Below, one piece after another: positions 25,296 to 35,838 of a DNA stretch of 64,000 nucleotides. The first letter of the stretch is position 1, and each line of letters starts with the position of its first letter. The DNA is from Botryosphaeria dothidea (taxonomy: Eukaryota; Ascomycota; Dothideomycetes; Botryosphaeriales; Botryosphaeriaceae): NCBI GenBank assembly GCA_011503125.2, contig WWBZ02000001.1, positions 930,001 to 994,000 on the forward strand, in the 5' to 3' direction. A program made the position numbers and the translations under genes. A model generated the notes under the pieces. It was not told the DNA's origin, did no database searches, and was given only the letters and a program-made list of their open reading frames with translations.

Positions 25296-25748
25296 ATGAA
25301 GTTCTTCACCTCCATCGTCACCGTCGTTCTGGCCTCGGCCTCTGCCGCCGTTGCGGATTGCAACATCTCCGGCTGCACCCAGCTGACTTGCGAGGCATAC
25401 GTATGTATTCCCCGTGCCAGTCCAACATGGTTTTTATCATGCCCACCATCCCTTCTCTCTGCCTCTCCTAGCCTTCTCCCTTGTATCTCTCTAAAAGTTG
25501 TATGCTGACAGAACTGGCAACCACACAGTGCACCAGCAACGACTTGGGCACCGGCAGCTACGCTTGCACTTGGCAGTCGGACAAGGGCTGGTGCGTGTCA
25601 CTCCGGCCTGTGTGTAATGGAGACTCGCGGGCCACTGACTTCTTCGAACAGCTCCGACTGCGTCTGCGGCGTGGAGGGCCTTCCCCCGCCACTGGGCACC
25701 GCCCCGACCCAGGTTCCCACCGATCCTGGCTTCCCCTTCAGGGCCTAG
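25296..25748 (+). CDS. Small secreted cysteine-rich protein (effector-like)
   Basis: Three exons (25296-25400, 25529-25590, 25652-25748) encode 87 residues. Introns of 128 and 61 bp have GTATGT and GTGCGT donors. A clear signal peptide (MKFFTSIVTVVLASASAAVA) is followed by a mature chain starting at about DCNISG. The mature protein has eight cysteines spaced C-x4-C-x4-C-x3-C-x11-C-x7-C-x2-C-x-C and a proline-rich tail. This supports four disulfides and export to the apoplast or culture medium. Small size, a signal peptide and an even cysteine count match fungal effector-like or defensive proteins, but I recognise no named family and assign no function. It lies just downstream of the Zn2Cys6 regulator and about 2 kb before another secreted gene. 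Confidence 0.82.
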
Positions 25749-27225
25749 AGCTTTGTTGAGGCAAGCCAAGATGCAAGAGAGTGGAGAGATCGAGGTGCGG
25801 GAGATGGCTGACGTGCGGGCGAGAACCTGCTTTGAACAGTGGTGAAAACCCTGCTGTCCGCAGAGTATCGTACGCGAGAGGCCCGTTAAAAGAGATATCC
25901 AAGGTTGAATGATAGTCGGGTTGTTCCTTTGTTTGCCTATCAAGTCAATTCATGCCTCATTTTTCCCACCTTTGCCGTTTATCCAGCTCGTCTTTGTGAA
26001 CCTTGATCCCGGTTTACATGATCGGAGGGGCGTGGAGCTCTAGGGCATCAGCGTGTTGCGCAGCTGTTGCGGAAGCGCGGACAGTTGGGCTTGTGTGCAG
26101 CATAAGTGGCCGGATGGGATAGAGAGGATGAGAGGACATCGAAGGATTGCAGTCAGTCATCGGATGCAGGGTATTGAGAGAGATTGTGGAGCTAACGTAT
26201 GCAGCCACCTCTCTCCAATCATGGCCCACCGGCGTCAGGGCTGGCTGATCTCACGGAGCACTACCGCGATCGGCAAATGTGGGAGGGCAGCTCCCGTGTT
26301 CCACGTTGCCGCACTGACAGGGCACGGATTGAAGGCCCAATGGAAGAAGCATCCGATCCCCAACCCGCGGATCTGGGGTCATAGCCGATTGTGCAAAGCA
26401 AGGGCAACGAGAGCGCAGTCGACGAATTGTCCAATTACACGCGTCCACATGACGAATGGTCTGCTGCGTGGAAAGCCCAGCAGGTCTGCCCCCCTGTCCA
26501 GCAGCTCCCATGCCACCCCCGTCATCGGCAGATGCCCTAAGGTCGTGGGGTGAGCTGAAAGACAGAGGTTCCACAGCGGATGGAAATTCCCTCCACTGAC
26601 AGCACTCACGGGTCGAAGATTGCTGCCCGGCTATTCAGAGTTTCCACTGCGGATCCGCTCACCTGCCTTTCTCTCTTACTCTATCATGGCAGGACTGACC
26701 AGCTTCGCCTGCGGACCTGGAGCCAACAAGGGCTGGATGCTTTGCTGCCCTCCCGTGGGCTCGCCTGAACCGGCTCGGCGCATCTTTCGGACGAGTCACC
26801 GACATCGGGTAGTACAGTACATGTTGTCAGGCGTAGTCGTGAAGTGTCGGGAACGCAAGCCGGGCGCTTAATTCCGCGGATCCGCAGAACGAAGAAGGAG
26901 AAGAAAGATTGAAAGGATGCATACCCTGCACACTCTCTCGACTGGACCTTCTCGGCCTACTGCAATGTACATGGAGACGGATGTGAAGAAAACAGGGCAA
27001 GTACAAGTCTGTTGTTGCTGAAACAGAAAAAGCACTAAGACTCGGCTAGGAGGGAAAGAGCACAGAATTTTTTCTTTCCTGCATGCTGCCGGCCGGATTG
27101 GGAAGCGTGGGTGTGGGCATGATTGGGCGGAGCGGCAGGGCATGGGCCAGAGGGCCTTGCGATAAAGCTGCGACGATAAGCTGGGAGACGCAAGGAGAGT
27201 CGGCGGAGGCGGGGACGAGGCCGAG

Positions 27226-27230
<5 letters not shown>

Positions 27231-27259
<29 letters not shown>
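27231..27259. repeat. GT dinucleotide microsatellite
   Basis: An uninterrupted (GT)n tract of about 29 bases, roughly 520 bp upstream of the repeat-precursor gene. The minus-strand His/Thr reading across it is an artefact. Confidence 0.95.
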
Positions 27260-27261
<2 letters not shown>

Positions 27262-27625
27262 CGGATGGCAGGGTCGGGCCGAACACGTGCTGAGGGTTGC
27301 GTGCTGGCGTAAGGCTGGCGTTTGCAACCGCTCGAATGGTCACTTCCGGGGGCTGACTAACCGGAAACGTCCCTGCGAGGCGGCACGGCAGCGAGCGGCG
27401 AGGCGCACAGCTGGCGGTGCAGATCAGGACCGGCGGAAAATAGGAACAATGTGTGTGAAACCAGCAGGTGGCTGTGGTGATCGCTTGCGCAGCCCCTGAC
27501 CACACGAGCGGCCTGAACACCAGAGGGCCAACGCTCCCCTTTCCTTGAGACGGCGGGGGCCACCATTGAAACCCGTATTGGCCAATGTGCGGGCTGTGAT
27601 CACAACACGAATGACGCTGGCCCAA

Positions 27626-27630
27626 TATAA
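27626..27630 (+). promoter_or_regulatory. TATA element of the repeat-precursor gene
   Basis: TATAA within CCCAATATAAGG lies about 150 bp upstream of the ATG at 27781. It is followed by a pyrimidine-rich stretch (27677-27710) like those at strong fungal promoters. Confidence 0.5.
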
Positions 27631-27780
27631 GGCCTGCCTGCCCGCCCGCCCCGTACCTACCTCCGATTTCGACCGTCTTCTTTCCTACCCCACAAATTCA
27701 TCTTTCCTGTTTGCAGTTAAAACCATCGTCATTCCTTGAACTCCCAAAACTTGACCTTCTCTCGCCTCCATATCCTCACC

Positions 27781-28305
27781 ATGCACTTCTCTTCCGCCAC
27801 CGCCTTCGCGGCTCTGATCCTCGCCGCCCACGCCGCCCCCGCCCAGCTGCCCACCCACAAGGCCTCCAAGGGCGGTGTCGTCGAGCTCTCCGGCTCCCGC
27901 GTCCAGGAGCGCGCCCCCCTCGAGCTTTCCGACATTGCCAAGCCCTTCGAAGACGTTGGTAGCTTCCTCACCGGCGGCCAGAGCGAGGAGCAAAACGACA
28001 AGGAGAACTCCAACGAGAAGCGTGCGCCGTTTGACTGGGACGACGTCGCGAAGCCCTTCAACAAGGTCGGCGATGCCATTACCGGCCAATCCGAGAACGA
28101 CAACGAGAAGCGCGCTCCCTTCGATTGGGACGATGTTGCGAAGCCCTTCAACAAGGTCGGCGATGCCATCACCGGCCAGTCCGACAAGTCGAACGAGAAG
28201 CGTTCCGCCCAGCCGCTGAGCTGGGATGAATTCACCGCGCCCTTCAACAAGGTCGGCAACTTCCTCACCGGCAAGGGCGACAGCGACGAGAAGAAGGACG
28301 AGTAA
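27781..28305 (+). CDS. Secreted repeat precursor with Kex2-type cleavage sites (KEP-like)
   Basis: A single-exon gene of 174 residues. A signal peptide covers about residues 1-19 (MHFSSATAFAALILAAHAA). Four related units follow, each built round a block like AKPFNKVGDAIT. The first starts after an ER at residues 43-44. The others start after KR at 80-81, 110-111 and 140-141. Units two and three are exactly 30 residues long including the dibasic site. Each unit has an N-terminal APFDWDD- or APLELSD-type start, a KPF or APF turn and a polar Asn/Glu-rich linker before KR. This is the architecture of fungal kexin-processed repeat proteins (the group that includes alpha-pheromone and ribosomal-peptide precursors), in which kexin in the Golgi releases several similar peptides. 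The repeat sequence matches no pheromone or dikaritin core that I know. It has no cysteine, so the products would be linear. The start was chosen because it gives the signal peptide. Function unknown. Confidence 0.82.
   Translation: MHFSSATAFAALILAAHAAPAQLPTHKASKGGVVELSGSRVQERAPLELSDIAKPFEDVGSFLTGGQSEEQNDKENSNEKRAPFDWDDVAKPFNKVGDAITGQSENDNEKRAPFDWDDVAKPFNKVGDAITGQSDKSNEKRSAQPLSWDEFTAPFNKVGNFLTGKGDSDEKKDE
28021..28200 (+). repeat. Two tandem 90-bp coding repeats in the precursor gene
   Basis: Units 28021-28110 and 28111-28200 encode the two central peptides. Over the 23-residue core the proteins are identical while eight codons differ synonymously. The only three replacements are in the linker before KR. 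More diverged copies flank them on both sides (about 27910-28020 and 28201-28302). Confidence 0.9.
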
Positions 28306-30540
28306 GCGTGTTTTGATGCCTCGATGAAGGAGTTGGCCGGTGCGGATCAAGCTTGAGTGCGAGGGCGCGTGCGGACGAGGGAAGCCCCCGATCTGGGCCC
28401 AATTTCGCTGTTTATACTTCTCTTCACATTTTTCCTCCTGCTCCTTTTAGATCAGCTAGAATGTCTTTGCCATGTATGGAACCCAGAAATTGAGAAAACG
28501 AAATTCCATCCTTACAGAACGATTGGCCCGCACAAGATGTGTATCGAGTAAGCACGCTAGCATGCTTGGGGTCTTTTTCAGCCTTGGAGAACTACTCAAC
28601 GGCTTGGTAAGCGTAAAGCCAGGATCGGTGGGATCAGTCGACTTCCTTCCGTCCGCTCAAGTCAAAGAAGACGGCTTCTGGATCGGCTTGTAGCGTGGAG
28701 GAGCGAAGCGGCGGGCTCTTCAGTTGCAGGAAGACTCTATCTTGCCATGGAGCGTGTCAATCTTGTCGAAGCCGCATATACCCGCCGGAACACCGGGTCA
28801 GATGCTGTGTGACGCATCGTATGTGATGCAAATGAAGTGGGCGTCTTCGGACGACTACCCATGCGAGTTTGGTCGAATCAGTTGGTGATTCCATGCGAAA
28901 AGGACATGTCTTGGATCGTCGCTGCAATCGGGCATGCATTAGAGTGTTTGTTGTGACCATCAGGCGGACAGGTGGCAAAACGGGCTCCCTCGGCAGGTAA
29001 TCGCGACGTCGATATGATCTCACAAACAATTCTGAGGATCGGGCAGCCGCCCAGATATATACATGTGAGCAGCTCATCGACTGTTCTGCACCAGAGGTCC
29101 CAATTCCCCGGTACCTGCGGCCCGGGAGCCGCATGACCAGATCCCACGGTGGCTGCGACTGGGCGAGCAGGGAGCGTGTGTCGCCCGTGCCTCGCAACTG
29201 TCCTGGAGCCCGGGAATAAGCGGAAACATATCCGCTGGTTGTGATTGCCTACGTGTGCCGCCTCGTCCTTGGTTCTGTCTCTGCAGGCGCCGTTGGAGTC
29301 AGTGAGGGAAAACTTGCTCTGCGGTGCTGTCCTTTCCCCCGCGCTTCTTCCCAATGCAGCCCAACACTTGGCAACCGCTGTGGGAAGGTGGGCGGGCGTG
29401 GGATCGATCCTGGGGTGTGCGATGGCTGGCTTGGAGGAGGCGCGCGTGTGGAGTCAGTTTGCTGCCAAACCACTTCACTGCCGATCTGTGCCTGCTGCGC
29501 CAATGGGGCAGGAGATGGAGACGGCTAAGGCGGTTGCCCTTTGGGCATCAAGTGCTACGACCCCGGCCGGGAGACCAGCAACACGCGTCCCGACCCCTCC
29601 GACGCGCACAGGGCTCAGCCGTCACTTCATGCAGCCATTGCTGAGCCGCATGCCGCCGAGCTGGACATCTAGAGGAGCCCCTCTTCGTCGGCGGAACATG
29701 CTTGTTTGGGGGTGAACGATTGATGTAAACTAGCGGGGTAGAGGGTCGCTGAGGGTTCCGACGGCTCGATCCAGCTGCATGAGGGCTCGTGCAGGTTCTA
29801 GAGCGACTCTTGTGCGCCATCGTACGCTTTCCGGCCGTCACGGAGCCATCCACGGCCAGGCCCAGCCGGGTATTTTTTGGGCCTCAACACAAGAGAAATC
29901 CAGGTGCCTCTCGTTCTGCCGTTTGCCTTGAGATGGACGTCGTCCACGAGCCCACCTGGTCTGCTGCCTCGTCCCTGTGCTGTAGCTTGCCATGCTAAAC
30001 TCCGGTGGCGCAAGCACGCTGATCAATCGCCCAGTACGGCGGGTGCGTTGGCCCAGTCCCCGCATGATCGGGGCCAACCCCGGGGCCAGTAGGGCGTTGT
30101 CTGCTTCTCTTCCTTTGGTGTATCGTCCCGTCGACATGAAAAGAAAGCAGCCTGGGCAATACATGGCCTTATCGTTGCATGCTCTGTTCCAAGCCACATT
30201 AGTGCGCTCAAGAAGTCGTACATCCGTGACTTTTCGGAGCCAATTCCTCATCCTCCTCCATCTCTTGCCAACGAGAAGGGAATGATGCCGCTCGCAGTGA
30301 GCAGGTCCAAGGCCGACTTTCTTCGCAGTCTTGAACTGACCAACGATGATCCGATACACAGACACGTATATGTAACCATGAAGGGAAGGATTTGAACACA
30401 ACTCGAAGCTTGGAGGCTGACTCTTTCAGCAGCGCGAGGCGGTGGATGGCCGAACGAGGCTCTGCGGGGATCGACAGAACCTGGTCCCACAGTGCAGAGA
30501 CGATCTATCCGTCCAACTCCCCTTCTCCTCCAGTCAAATC
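28306..30540. other. Intergenic, nothing recognised
   Basis: A 2.2-kb interval in the accessory stretch. Frames on both strands have random-looking composition, and no signal peptide, RNA gene or repeat is supported. Confidence 0.45.
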
Positions 30541-30974
30541 ATGGAGACGGCCATGCACCGAGAGGTCCTTCGGATATTCGCCGGGGCGAGTGGCGTTACC
30601 AGACCCTACTACGAGCGTGGGCGCTATATGGACGGCGGCAACGAGGACAACTGGGTCATCCGATGGATGCTGTGGAATATCTTCCGATATGGAATGAACA
30701 GGAGGCGAAACAATGGTATTAGTTGCTTCTCTGCCAGCACGCCTCTCCCGAAGCTGACAGCATAGACCCGGAGGACCTCGTGAATTCTCCGGAGGGGTCG
30801 CCGTCCCTCGCGACCTCGTCTCCGACAGCGTCGCCAGGAGGCTCATCCAATTCATCGAGACGGACGGGTAAGTGCTTGGTCGAATTCCGCTGTCAGAAGG
30901 CACGCAATGCCCCTCTTTCACTACCCCGTGCTGAAGACTGCCTAGTCCCATACGATCCAATCAGGGATCCCTAA
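30541..30974 (+). CDS. Weak candidate small gene, two exons
   Basis: From an ATG at 30541 a frame reads METAMHREVLRIFAG and continues with protein-like composition (GRYMDGGNEDNWVIRWMLWNIF). A GTATTAG donor at about 30715 and a CATAG acceptor near 30766 would join it, in phase, to a Ser/Pro-rich tail ending at 30974, about 125 residues in all. There is no signal peptide and I know no relative. The first half looks more protein-like than its surroundings. The second could be chance. It may also be a gene fragment. Confidence 0.25.
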
Positions 30975-32153
30975 CCCGGATGAGTTGGAACCATCCAGCG
31001 TTCCTTGGATACTCCCGTCTGTAGATGTAGAGTTCTTCCTCTCCTAGCCTTTAGCTTTTGAGCATTTCTTTGTGAGCGAACGTCCAATGCAGCTATCGTT
31101 TCTGCACGGGACAGCTCGGGGTCAGAAATTGAGGCAGGTTGACTGCTCCTTGCACTGTACCTTTGGGTAAGCATACACGAGACAGAATCTTCTTAATAGG
31201 ACGCAGATTAATCGAGACGGATTAGCTCTCTTGAGAGAAACGTTGAAGTGATGGTGCGGATCTTCGTTGATCCGCATAGGGAGGTGAAGCAAAGACCGGA
31301 GAAAGGTCCGTCGCCACGTCGAGGTACTCTGGTGTGTTTTGGTCGTATGTGAGTCTATGGCTGGCTTGCAAATGTGCAACGAAAGGGGTGGAAGACGCTG
31401 CATAGGGGCGGAGGGCGGGCGATTAACCTCGATATATACCTGAGTCCTCCGTTTAAGGTTAAAGCCGGGCCGACGCCGTAGCCTCGTGCCCGTCGGAACA
31501 GACTCCGGCCCCGCTTACCTTCGTTCGCCCGGCCCATCGTCTTCACAATTATTGGATCGGGGATCCTTGTCCTGTTTTTGAACTAAGGGTGTCACTTCCA
31601 CACCAGTACCGCTTGCGACGACCAGCGCCGCGTCGGGCAATAATTTGAGATCGCCCAAGAATTTCAGACGAATTAGCTTGATAAGAGAGTTGGGGTGCCT
31701 ACGCAGATCCAAGGATCAAAACTGTGCGGAGCGAGTCATCGTCTTGATAATCACGCTCGTTCTGTGATACCGGGAGACGGGACATCGCTCCGATCCTCGC
31801 AGCTCGATCGTCACGTCCCGAATCCCCGATCGACCGAAAGTTCTTGTTACACAACTTCTCGTCACAGAAGTGGCTGGAAGCGCTTGATCACTAAACCAAA
31901 AGCAGAGGCGTTCCTGACTTGGCTTGTGATGCTCAACCCACCGGCACTTCCCCGCATTTCGACCCTCCCATAGACTGTAAAACAGTCCCGAATCTCGAAC
32001 GGCCTGAACATGTGCTTCATTTTGATTTGATCAGACTTTCCCACTGAGCTACTGGTGCAATGTCTGATAGACTATCAAGTAGATAATGCTGACGTCTCCA
32101 CTCCACCGAGAGATCAGGGGATATTCAAACCGCCTCAGGCATCCACGTTACCC
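30975..32153. other. Intergenic 3' of the GH3 gene
   Basis: No supportable frame. A tRNA-like A-box string on the minus strand near 32040-32056 does not fold into a tRNA (see rejected items). Confidence 0.45.
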
Positions 32154-34659
32154 TTAGCGTAACAACAGTTCCACACTAGCCGCCTCCCTCAGGTCTCTCG
32201 AACTGAATCCAACCCGGGAGACCATCTCACCTGCCGGTAGCTGCCACCTCTGCGCCGTCACATTCCAGAAACTCACATCCCTCCGCAGTAGTACCAGTGT
32301 CACCTCCGTCTCTTCGCCCGGATGCAGACGTACCTTCTCGAACCCGCACAATACGCTCTTGGGCGTGTCCTCCGGTACGCCTTCCCCCGGAAACTCGAGG
32401 TAAAGCTGCACGACCGTACTCCTAGCACTTTCCCCAGCATTCTTCACACTCGTCTTGAGCCTCAACACGTCCTCCCACATCCCGCGCTCCCCGACAGGTG
32501 CTATCTCACCGCCGCTCGACACGGAAAAAGCTCCGACCTCTTTTTGCCAATCAACAACGAGCGGCGCCGCAATCTCCCACTCCGTATACCCCAGCCCAAA
32601 CCCAAACTCATACAACGGCGTGAAGTTCCTCTTCTCAAAACTCCTGTAATCAATAAACAACCCCTCCTCGAAATCCGCCTGCCAATTACTCGAACCCCTC
32701 GCCGCATCCGCCGTCCGATTCACGACGGGAAACCCATAATCCTCCTCTTCCCTGGGCACGGTATGCGGCAGCCTCCCCGACGGCTACGCCTCCCCGAACA
32801 AGACATCCGCAATCGCATTCCCCGCCTCCTGCCCGGGATAGTGCGCCGCCAGGACGGCCGTGACGTTCTCGTTCTCCGCCCACGGCAGCAGCGTATTCAC
32901 GCCGGCCGAGTGCGTGACGACGACGGTGTTGGGGCACTTGGCCGCGACGTTCTGCACGACCTGCGCGGCGTTCCAGTCGAGCCCGAAGCCCGCGCGGTCC
33001 GCGCTCTCCTTGGCTCACGTCTTGAGGAAGACGAGGCAGACGTCGGGCGTGGGGTACAGCGAGACGAAGTCGGCCGCGGCGAGCAGCTCGTTGTCCGTGA
33101 TGTGCTGCACCCTGCCGCCATACGTCTCCGCACGCGTCCGAACCGCCTCGAGCGGCGACACGACGTACGTCGCGCGGCCGGCGCCAGACCCGCCGCCGAC
33201 CGCCAGCGTGCCGACGTCGAAGCCGAGCGGCCGCTCTTCCGCGCCGCCGGTGCCCCTGAAGGCGAGGCCGGAGGACACCGGGGCCGCGTCGTTGCCGAAG
33301 ACGCCGATGTTCAGGGGCTGGTGGAGCGGGAGGGAGCTGTTCACCTTCTTCAGGAGGACAGTGCCGGCGGCGCCGATCTCGCGGATCAGCTGCGCGTGGG
33401 CGCGGCGGACGTCGCGCGCGGGCGGGATGCCGAGCGTACTTTGGAGCACGCCGTAGGTGGCCTCCAGCACGGGGTAGGTGGTGGGATCGACCGAGGGGTA
33501 GGTGCTGGGCGTCTGGTTGAGTAAGAAATACGGCGTCATGACACGGGCGATCATGTCGTCCAGCCGGGCCTCCGGGAGCGAGCCGTTCCGCACGGCCGCG
33601 GTGACGTTGCCGCCGAAGTAGCTGGCGCCGAGCGGGTCGCTTTGCGGGGTGATGGGGCCGGGCATGTTCATGTCGAGGCTGGCGGCGATGGCTGTGACGC
33701 CCGAGTGCGTGGCCATCCAGTCGGACACGACGTACCCCTGGAACCCGAGCTCCTCCTTCGGCAGGCCGTTCAGCAGCTTCGAGTTCTCACATGCGTATGT
33801 CTGGTTTAAGCGGTTGTAGCTGCACATCACAGATGCTACGCCTGCCTTTACGGCGTCCGCGAATGGCCACAGGTAGAGCTCGTGCATTGTCCGGTCATCG
33901 ATATTGGAGGATATACCTTCCACTTCCGTCCCGTCAGGTAGAACGGTGTTGCTGCGCTGGGTTTCCTGTTCGTTGCCGATGAAGTGCTTTGCACAGGCCT
34001 GGGCGCCGGCATCCTGAATGCCACGGATGGTTTCGTTCATGGCCAACCCCGTCAAGTACGGATCTGGTGAGAACCCTTCCCAGTTACGACTGCCAAGAGG
34101 GTGCCTACCAAGCGGACCAGCAACAGGGCTAATACGAAGTATGAGCACCTGCGGTTCTCTTAAGCGTAAGGTACTTACCCCAGTAAGACGTGAGATCCCT
34201 TATCACGAAACTCCTCCCCAAGCGCAAACCTCCTCTGGTAGAAAAGACTCTTGTCCCAGGTTGCCGCCGCGGTAACACCTGAAGGGAAAAGGCTGGCGAG
34301 ATCGGCTACGCGAATTGCCTGAGGACCGTCCTGCATGCAGAGGCCTGTGAAGTTGAGCCGCTCGATGGGCACGATGTTTCCTATGCAAGATCCGCGAACG
34401 GTACCAATGACCATGTTTGCCTTTTCGGTCAGGTTGAGCTGGGCAACGAACTCCTTCGCCATTTCCAGAGCATGTTCCCAGCCACCTGCGCCGGTAGCAT
34501 TGGCTTGCCTCAAATCAGCACTGGAAAATTCAGAGTACTGGATTGTGCTGAAAACATACGAGATGGAAACACATCAGGTGTTGTGAAGTGTTCTTGAGCC
34601 AGGACTCTCCCCTGCGTCAGAGCCGCAAGAAAGTAGACTAATCGTTGATGTTGGACCAT
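32154..34659 (-). pseudogene. GH3 beta-glucosidase gene interrupted by two stop codons
   Basis: Read on the minus strand, exons 34659-34560, 34503-34179 and 34128-32154 join in phase to 799 codons. Introns are 56 bp (acceptor GCAAG) and 50 bp (GTAAGT..TTAG). A signal peptide opens the chain (MVQHQRLVYFLAALTQGRVLA). The GH3 N-terminal barrel (LCMQDGPQAIRVAD, AKHFIGNEQE) includes the nucleophile Asp in GYVVSDWMATHSG. The second domain and the C-terminal fibronectin-like domain (FGFGLGYTEWEIA, VQLYLEFPGE) are all present. However TGA at 33015-33017 falls in FLKT*AKESADR, where relatives usually have Trp. TAG at 32784-32786 falls in FGEA*PSGRLPHTV. The flanking frame stays open and homologous, so these are nonsense changes, not frameshifts. 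The enzyme would act on cellobiose or beta-glucosides outside the cell. The truncated product would lose the C-terminal third. A sequencing or assembly error at two sites is the alternative. Confidence 0.85.
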
Positions 34660-35838
34660 TTTATCAGTGAAACTTAGCCTACAGTGGACATAAGGTTTCC
34701 AAGGCTGGTAGAGTGTAGAATTAAATCTCAAGCCAATGTTTAAGCTTATTATATGGTGTTAGGTGAGAAAGATCCGGTCAGGCGCGAAAAGTATTGATGG
34801 CCTGGGTCGATGAAGCCTCAGCACGAAAGCAGTATGCCGAACCGACACATCCTGCAAAGTCAAGCTTGCGGCGGGCGCGGCGATGAAAGATCGCCAGTGC
34901 AGAAGCGGGCAGATGGCATCCTGATTGGTCTGAATGGTCCGTCCCTTCGACACGAACAAGAACACGATTAAGGTCGACCCGCATATTGCAACATCAGACT
35001 ACACAACAGTCCGGAACTTGGTTGAACCTGCGCGAGGAACCTCGTTACCCCGCAAACAGGCCAGGAAAGCGGATAACACATCATGTTAGCGGCGTTAGTT
35101 CCTAATACGGAGAGGCCAAAAGAAAAAATTAATATAATGCCGGGTACAGTGGAAGTGGAGGTATCAGGAGACTACCATAACAGCCCACTTCAACGCTGGG
35201 TAGGCAGAGTATGTAGTCATAAATTGCACGTACCTGTCTACGACCTTCAGTCTCGACATTAGGGAACGACGGACATGTTCAAGGCACGTAGCTTTGAGAA
35301 ACTTTTGAGACACGCCCGTTCATGATTTCGGTCAAACAGTTCAGAGGCGTCCTCTGCGGAATCGTGCCTTGGACATCGGAATTGCGCAAGTATATAGTAA
35401 AAACACGGCCGTCGCAGTAGGTAATATCTCGAACTCGGTGGCGGCAAAGGTCTAGGGAGTTGGAAAAGGAGGAGACGCAGGCTCCCCAATCATTTTAGCA
35501 GATGCAACAAACCTATCACATACCGTCAGAGAAGATTTGATCAAACCAGAAAATCTGAATAGTAGGAAGCCAGTCCATCCTCTGTGCTGCTATTGGCAAT
35601 AACACATGCTGAGAAATTTTGTCGTCCATGACCCTGCAACGCCACTGCTGCTGGTACTGTCCCGTGTACTCCCCATGCCTCTTTCCTGGGAGTATTCCGA
35701 TACCTGAAGAAAAAGCAAAAGAAAAGAAAAATTAAACACCCAGATGGAGGCGTCTTTGAACCCTGAATTTGTGCATCCATTTGACCCTCTTCTGTCTTGC
35801 GCATTTCGTCAAGAAATGACGAGGCTGTGCTGTCTCTT
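34660..35838. other. Intergenic between GH3 and INO80F-type genes
   Basis: Includes the GH3 promoter side, with a weak TATAATA-like string at 34747-34754 about 90 bp upstream of its start, and the 3' region of the INO80F-type gene. No gene is recognised. Confidence 0.45.

Larger units (their letters stand above)
25749..27780. other. Intergenic between two small secreted genes
   Basis: Holds the 3' region of the cysteine-rich gene, a GT microsatellite at 27231-27259 and the TATA element of the next gene. The frames on both strands look random. Confidence 0.5.

Noticed and set aside
28021..28200. CRISPR-like regular repeats
   Set aside because: The 90-bp units are coding repeats in a eukaryotic gene, with no spacer structure.
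27685..28350. A 221-codon minus-strand frame with leucine/valine-rich repeats
   Set aside because: It is the antisense shadow of the repeat precursor. Its repetitiveness simply mirrors the 90-bp units, while the plus strand has signal peptide, KR sites and a TATA box.
31990..32056. Minus-strand tRNA-like string (TAGCTCAGTGGG followed by GTTCGAGATTC)
   Set aside because: The A- and B-box-like strings occur at roughly tRNA spacing, but neither the D, T nor acceptor stem pairs. At most a relic, so not listed.
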